A DNA stretch of 8,599 nucleotides from CAYRWM01 sp964428055. Its GTDB lineage: Bacteria; Bacillota; Clostridia; Christensenellales; Christensenellaceae. Positions 6,061 through 8,599 of this stretch are shown here, one piece after another. How positions within the stretch are numbered: position 1 is the stretch's first letter; each line of letters begins with the position of its first letter. Where the stretch lies: positions 1 to 8,599 of the forward strand of contig CAYRWM010000050.1 in the NCBI GenBank assembly GCA_964428055.1. Reading direction: 5' to 3'. The position numbers and the translations under genes were made by a program. The notes under the pieces are model-generated. The model ran no database searches and had not been told where the DNA came from. It saw only the letters and a program-made list of their open reading frames with translations.

Positions 6061-6969
6061 TTAGCATAACTTCCAGTCCGGATCCAGTATGAAACTCGCA
6101 TACTGTTTCAGATTTTCTATAACTACTTCTTTTCCGCCTGCAGCGTATTCGCCGTCCAGTGACCAGTCCATCTCCTCTTCTGCGGATATGGTTATCCTGG
6201 ACGCCTTCGCGCAGTGTATCGTGTCGGAAGGGTATTTCATGCCTTTGAAATCAGCCACTCTCTTGAGAAGAGTGAATATATTGGCGGCGTTCTCGACGCA
6301 GAACGTCTCAAACAGCCCGTCCCTGACGTCAACGGTCTTCGGATCGAGCGGGAACAGCCCGCCTATGGATGTCGAGTTGCAGACGGCCCCGAACATGTAG
6401 TTGCCCGAGAACACCGTGTCGCCGCAAGTGACTTCCATCTTTACCGGTTTTATGTGGAAAAGGCTCTTTAAGCTCGACATCATGTACGCCGAGTGCCCGA
6501 ACCTGTTCTTCATCTTCTGTGAAGTCGCGTAGGAGGTATCCGTGAACGCTCCGAAGGAAGCGACGTAGGAAAAGTACCTGTCGCCGAACTTACCGATGTC
6601 CCAGGGAGTGGGTACGCCCCTGATTATGTTCTCCGCGGCTTCGGTCATGTCGGAAGAAAGGCCGAGAGTGCTCGCGAAGTCGTTCGTCGTTCCCGCGGGG
6701 ATGTATCCGATGGGGGTCTTAAGGCCGGTGCCTGCTATGCCGCACAGGACTTCGTTAAGCGTCCCGTCTCCGCCGACGCAGACGACGGCTTCATGATCTT
6801 TCCCGTACTTTGCGGCCAGATCCCTAGCGTCGAATCTCTTCTCCGTGAGTTCGGTCCTTATGTCTATCCCGTGCTTATTAAAGACTTCCTTTATTCCCGG
6901 GAGATTCTTTTCCACGGCCAGCTTTCCTGCTACCGGATTTGCAATTATAAGTACGCTCTTTAAGTTCAT
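6061..6969 (-). CDS. YegS/BmrU/DagK-type lipid kinase (probable diacylglycerol kinase)
   Basis: This 302-residue soluble protein is of the DAGK-catalytic-domain family that phosphorylates lipids such as diacylglycerol with ATP; in Firmicutes DgkB recycles the diacylglycerol left by lipoteichoic acid synthesis. Marks are LIIANPVAGK at 7-16, the nucleotide-binding GGDGTLNEV at 66-74, PAGTTNDFA at 91-99, DGLFE at 217-221 and the catalytic LDGE at 271-274, all in the expected order and at normal length. The start is fixed because the conserved first strand begins within five residues of the ATG. No ribosome site precedes that ATG: the nearest purine-rich stretch (AAGGCGG) is about 22 bases away, and the predicted promoter ends only 9 bases upstream, so the mRNA may be leaderless. 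The next gene in the operon is the murein hydrolase. Lipid specificity is inferred from the family; a sphingosine- or phosphatidylglycerol-kinase activity is less likely but not excluded. Confidence 0.92.
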   Translation of the reverse strand: MNLKSVLIIANPVAGKLAVEKNLPGIKEVFNKHGIDIRTELTEKRFDARDLAAKYGKDHEAVVCVGGDGTLNEVLCGIAGTGLKTPIGYIPAGTTNDFASTLGLSSDMTEAAENIIRGVPTPWDIGKFGDRYFSYVASFGAFTDTSYATSQKMKNRFGHSAYMMSSLKSLFHIKPVKMEVTCGDTVFSGNYMFGAVCNSTSIGGLFPLDPKTVDVRDGLFETFCVENAANIFTLLKRVADFKGMKYPSDTIHCAKASRITISAEEEMDWSLDGEYAAGGKEVVIENLKQYASFILDPDWKLC

Positions 6970-6978
6970 AGTATTATT

Positions 6979-7007
6979 ATTTTATCAAATTCCGCCTTTC
7001 ATGTCTA
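6979..7007 (-). promoter_or_regulatory. Promoter of the lipid kinase-hydrolase operon
   Basis: On the minus strand, TAGACA (7007-7002, one mismatch to TTGACA) and TAAAAT (6984-6979, one mismatch to TATAAT) are 17 bases apart. TGA directly before the -10 box gives the TGn extension. The expected start of transcription is 1-3 bases before the ATG at 6969. Confidence 0.7.
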
Positions 7008-7009
7008 AT

Positions 7010-7028
7010 CAGAGGCCTTTTTCCTCTG
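7010..7028. other. Small inverted repeat upstream of the kinase promoter
   Basis: CAGAGG (7010-7015) and CCTCTG (7023-7028) are perfect 6-base inverted arms around a 7-base centre. It lies just upstream of the predicted -35 box and has no T tract on either strand, so it is not a terminator. It could be a protein-binding site or chance. Confidence 0.35.
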
Positions 7029-7038
7029 CCGTTTGTAT

Positions 7039-7066
7039 AAAAAAACGGAGAGGGTACCCCTCTCCG
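7039..7066 (-). terminator. Rho-independent terminator of the Na+/phosphate cotransporter gene
   Basis: On the minus strand CGGAGAGGG (7066-7058) pairs fully with CCCTCTCCG (7054-7046) around a 3-base loop and is followed by seven T (7045-7039). It begins 9 bases after the stop codon and separates this gene from the lipid kinase operon. Confidence 0.94.
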
Positions 7067-7075
7067 CAAAAAGCT

Positions 7076-8599
7076 CTACAGAATGTATTTTCCCTTGAAT
7101 TCCTCGAAGTTCGTCATGAACTCGGCCTGGTTCGTGTACTTGACCTTCTGCAGGTAACTGTGCGTTTCGAACGTGGACTTGTGAATCTGTATTACGCAGA
7201 CGGCTATGTTCGAGCAGTAATCGGATACCCTCCGGATATTCGTAAGGATATCCGTTAAGCTGATGCCGTTATCAACCGTACACGTGCCTTCCTTTATCCT
7301 GATGACGTGGCGTTTCTTTATTCTTGCCGACAGGTCATCTATGACCTGCTCCAGAGGTTCTATCTTTCTCGCCAGTTCGTCGTCGTCATTTCTGAACACT
7401 TCCAGAGTCATATCCGTGATATCGTTTAAGGCAGAACATATGACGCCGAGTTCTTTTTTTGTTTCGTCTGTGAAGCTGGCTTTCTTGTCATGCATCCTCT
7501 GCAGCGTGTTTCCTATCGCCGCAGCGTTGTCGCTTATCCTCTCAAAATCCCCTACGGTATGGAACAGTTTGGTAACGGTCTGCCCGTCCTGATGCGTCAT
7601 GTCGAGCGATGAAACCTTTACGAGATAGGAATTGATCTGGTCTTCATAGCGGTCGATCTTTGACTCAACCTTGACGAGAACGTCCTGATCTTTCTGGCTG
7701 TAGTGATTTATGAGCGCTGTAGCGAGCCCGACGGTCTCTCTTGCCTTCTGAGCCATTTTGACAGTCGCGTTCATGCTTTCAGAGACTGCGACCGCAGGGG
7801 TACGGAGGAGTATGTCGTCAAGTCCTGTCAGACCCTTCTCTTCTATATCTTCAGCTTTGTCCGGCAGCATCCGGCGCACCATCTTGATTAATTGCTTTTC
7901 AAACGGCAGCAGTATGGCAGTGTTTGCTATGTTGTATATGGTATTGATTATGGCCACGCCGAACGGGTCTATAATCATCTGCGTCATGGGGAAGTGGAAC
8001 ACCGCGTCCAGACCGTAGTACCCTACCATGAATATGGCTGCGCCGATGATCTTGATCATAAGGTGCAGTATGGCTACGCGCTTTGCCTCCTTCTTTACGC
8101 CGAAGCTTGCGATTATGGCTGTCGCGCATGTGCCGATGTTCGCGCCCAGCATGAGCGGTATCGCCATGTTGTAGGTCATGGTGCCCGTAAGCGACATGGC
8201 CTGGATTATACCGATTGCTGCGGCGGACGACTGGATTATTGCCGTGAAGCCCGTGCCTATCAGAAGACCTACGATCGGTATGGAGAATGCCGTCAGCAGG
8301 CTTACGAACTGCGGTGAATCAGCCAGAGGCTCGACCGCGTTGCTCATCATGGTCATGGAGAACATGAGGACGGCGAAACCGACCAGTATGGTACCTATAT
8401 TCTTTTTCTTTTCGGATCTGGAGACCATCAGCAGAATAACGCCGATGAGTGCGAGTATTGGGGAGAAGTTAGCGGGTTTGCAGAGCTGCAGTGCGAGGTT
8501 GTCGCCCTGTATGCCGGAAAGCGAGAGAATCCAGCCTGTGAGTGTAGTCCCTATGTTGGAACCCATTATGACTCCGACCGTCTGGTCGAGTATCATTAT
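7076..8599 (-). CDS. Na+/phosphate cotransporter with PhoU-like C-terminal domain (N-terminus cut off)
   Basis: This is a NptA/YjbB-type member of the Na/Pi cotransporter family, an inner-membrane carrier that moves phosphate with sodium. The frame is open to the window edge, with one Ile codon before the first Met in view, so that Met is internal and the first repeat's QSS motif lies outside. Numbering from that Met, the family's inverted repeat motifs are seen as GSNIGTT (12-18) and QSSAAA (122-127) with GANIGTCATA (151-160), among about six membrane helices up to about 232. The cytoplasmic tail (about 265-480) is a PhoU-like helical bundle with two metal-site-type segments: DFERISDNA (350-358) and ILTNIRRVSDY (450-460). 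In the family this tail is thought to sense or limit phosphate entry. The TAG stop is followed by a strong terminator. Its promoter lies outside the window, and no pst or phoR genes are nearby. Confidence 0.93.
   Translation of the reverse strand: MMILDQTVGVIMGSNIGTTLTGWILSLSGIQGDNLALQLCKPANFSPILALIGVILLMVSRSEKKKNIGTILVGFAVLMFSMTMMSNAVEPLADSPQFVSLLTAFSIPIVGLLIGTGFTAIIQSSAAAIGIIQAMSLTGTMTYNMAIPLMLGANIGTCATAIIASFGVKKEAKRVAILHLMIKIIGAAIFMVGYYGLDAVFHFPMTQMIIDPFGVAIINTIYNIANTAILLPFEKQLIKMVRRMLPDKAEDIEEKGLTGLDDILLRTPAVAVSESMNATVKMAQKARETVGLATALINHYSQKDQDVLVKVESKIDRYEDQINSYLVKVSSLDMTHQDGQTVTKLFHTVGDFERISDNAAAIGNTLQRMHDKKASFTDETKKELGVICSALNDITDMTLEVFRNDDDELARKIEPLEQVIDDLSARIKKRHVIRIKEGTCTVDNGISLTDILTNIRRVSDYCSNIAVCVIQIHKSTFETHSYLQKVKYTNQAEFMTNFEEFKGKYIL

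Noticed and set aside
7010..7028. Inverted repeat CAGAGG/CCTCTG as a second terminator or riboswitch
   Set aside because: The stem is only 6 bp, there is no T tract on either strand, and it lies upstream of the predicted kinase promoter, so it would not be in that mRNA.

Overview
The window looks like chromosomal DNA of a Gram-positive, Clostridia-type Firmicute. The evidence is the secA-prfB gene order, Shine-Dalgarno sites of the AGGAG type, frequent ATA (Ile) and AGA/AGG (Arg) codons at moderate GC, a YdjI-type SPFH protein, and an LrgA/LrgB pair. The lineage is inferred from these traits and not proven. I see no rRNA, tRNA, CRISPR array, IS element, phage gene or attachment site. No gap between genes exceeds about 110 bases.

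Plus strand, 1-3340: the 3' end of secA (with its SEC-C zinc motif) is followed at once by prfB (release factor 2). An extended -10 promoter then drives a YdjI-like SPFH/band-7 protein with two C-terminal zinc ribbons, closed by a strong terminator. A second promoter, abutting that terminator, drives an unrecognised 201-residue protein. That protein carries what looks like a worn-down sigma-70 region 2 at its N-terminus and a membrane segment at its C-terminus.

Minus strand, 8599-3381, convergent with the first block: the window opens inside a Na+/phosphate cotransporter with a C-terminal PhoU-like domain, which ends in a strong terminator. Next comes a YegS/BmrU/DagK-type lipid kinase whose promoter lies so close to its ATG that its mRNA may be leaderless. 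A membrane-anchored NlpC/P60 murein hydrolase with four peptidoglycan-binding repeats follows. After a hairpin terminator that abuts the next ribosome-binding site come lrgA and lrgB, overlapping by 4 bases. The two blocks meet at a shared terminator at 3355-3382.

How they work together: the secA-prfB end is housekeeping (protein export and translation termination). The minus-strand block has an envelope theme: lipid phosphorylation, cell-wall cutting, and a holin-like LrgAB pair that in other Firmicutes affects murein hydrolase activity and autolysis. The SPFH protein also belongs to a family tied to membrane stress in Bacillus. Most of the window is ordinary. The parts most worth a second look are the sigma-like membrane protein, the possibly leaderless kinase mRNA, and the terminator/ribosome-binding-site layout before lrgAB. 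I found no convincing evidence of a wholly new multi-gene system.
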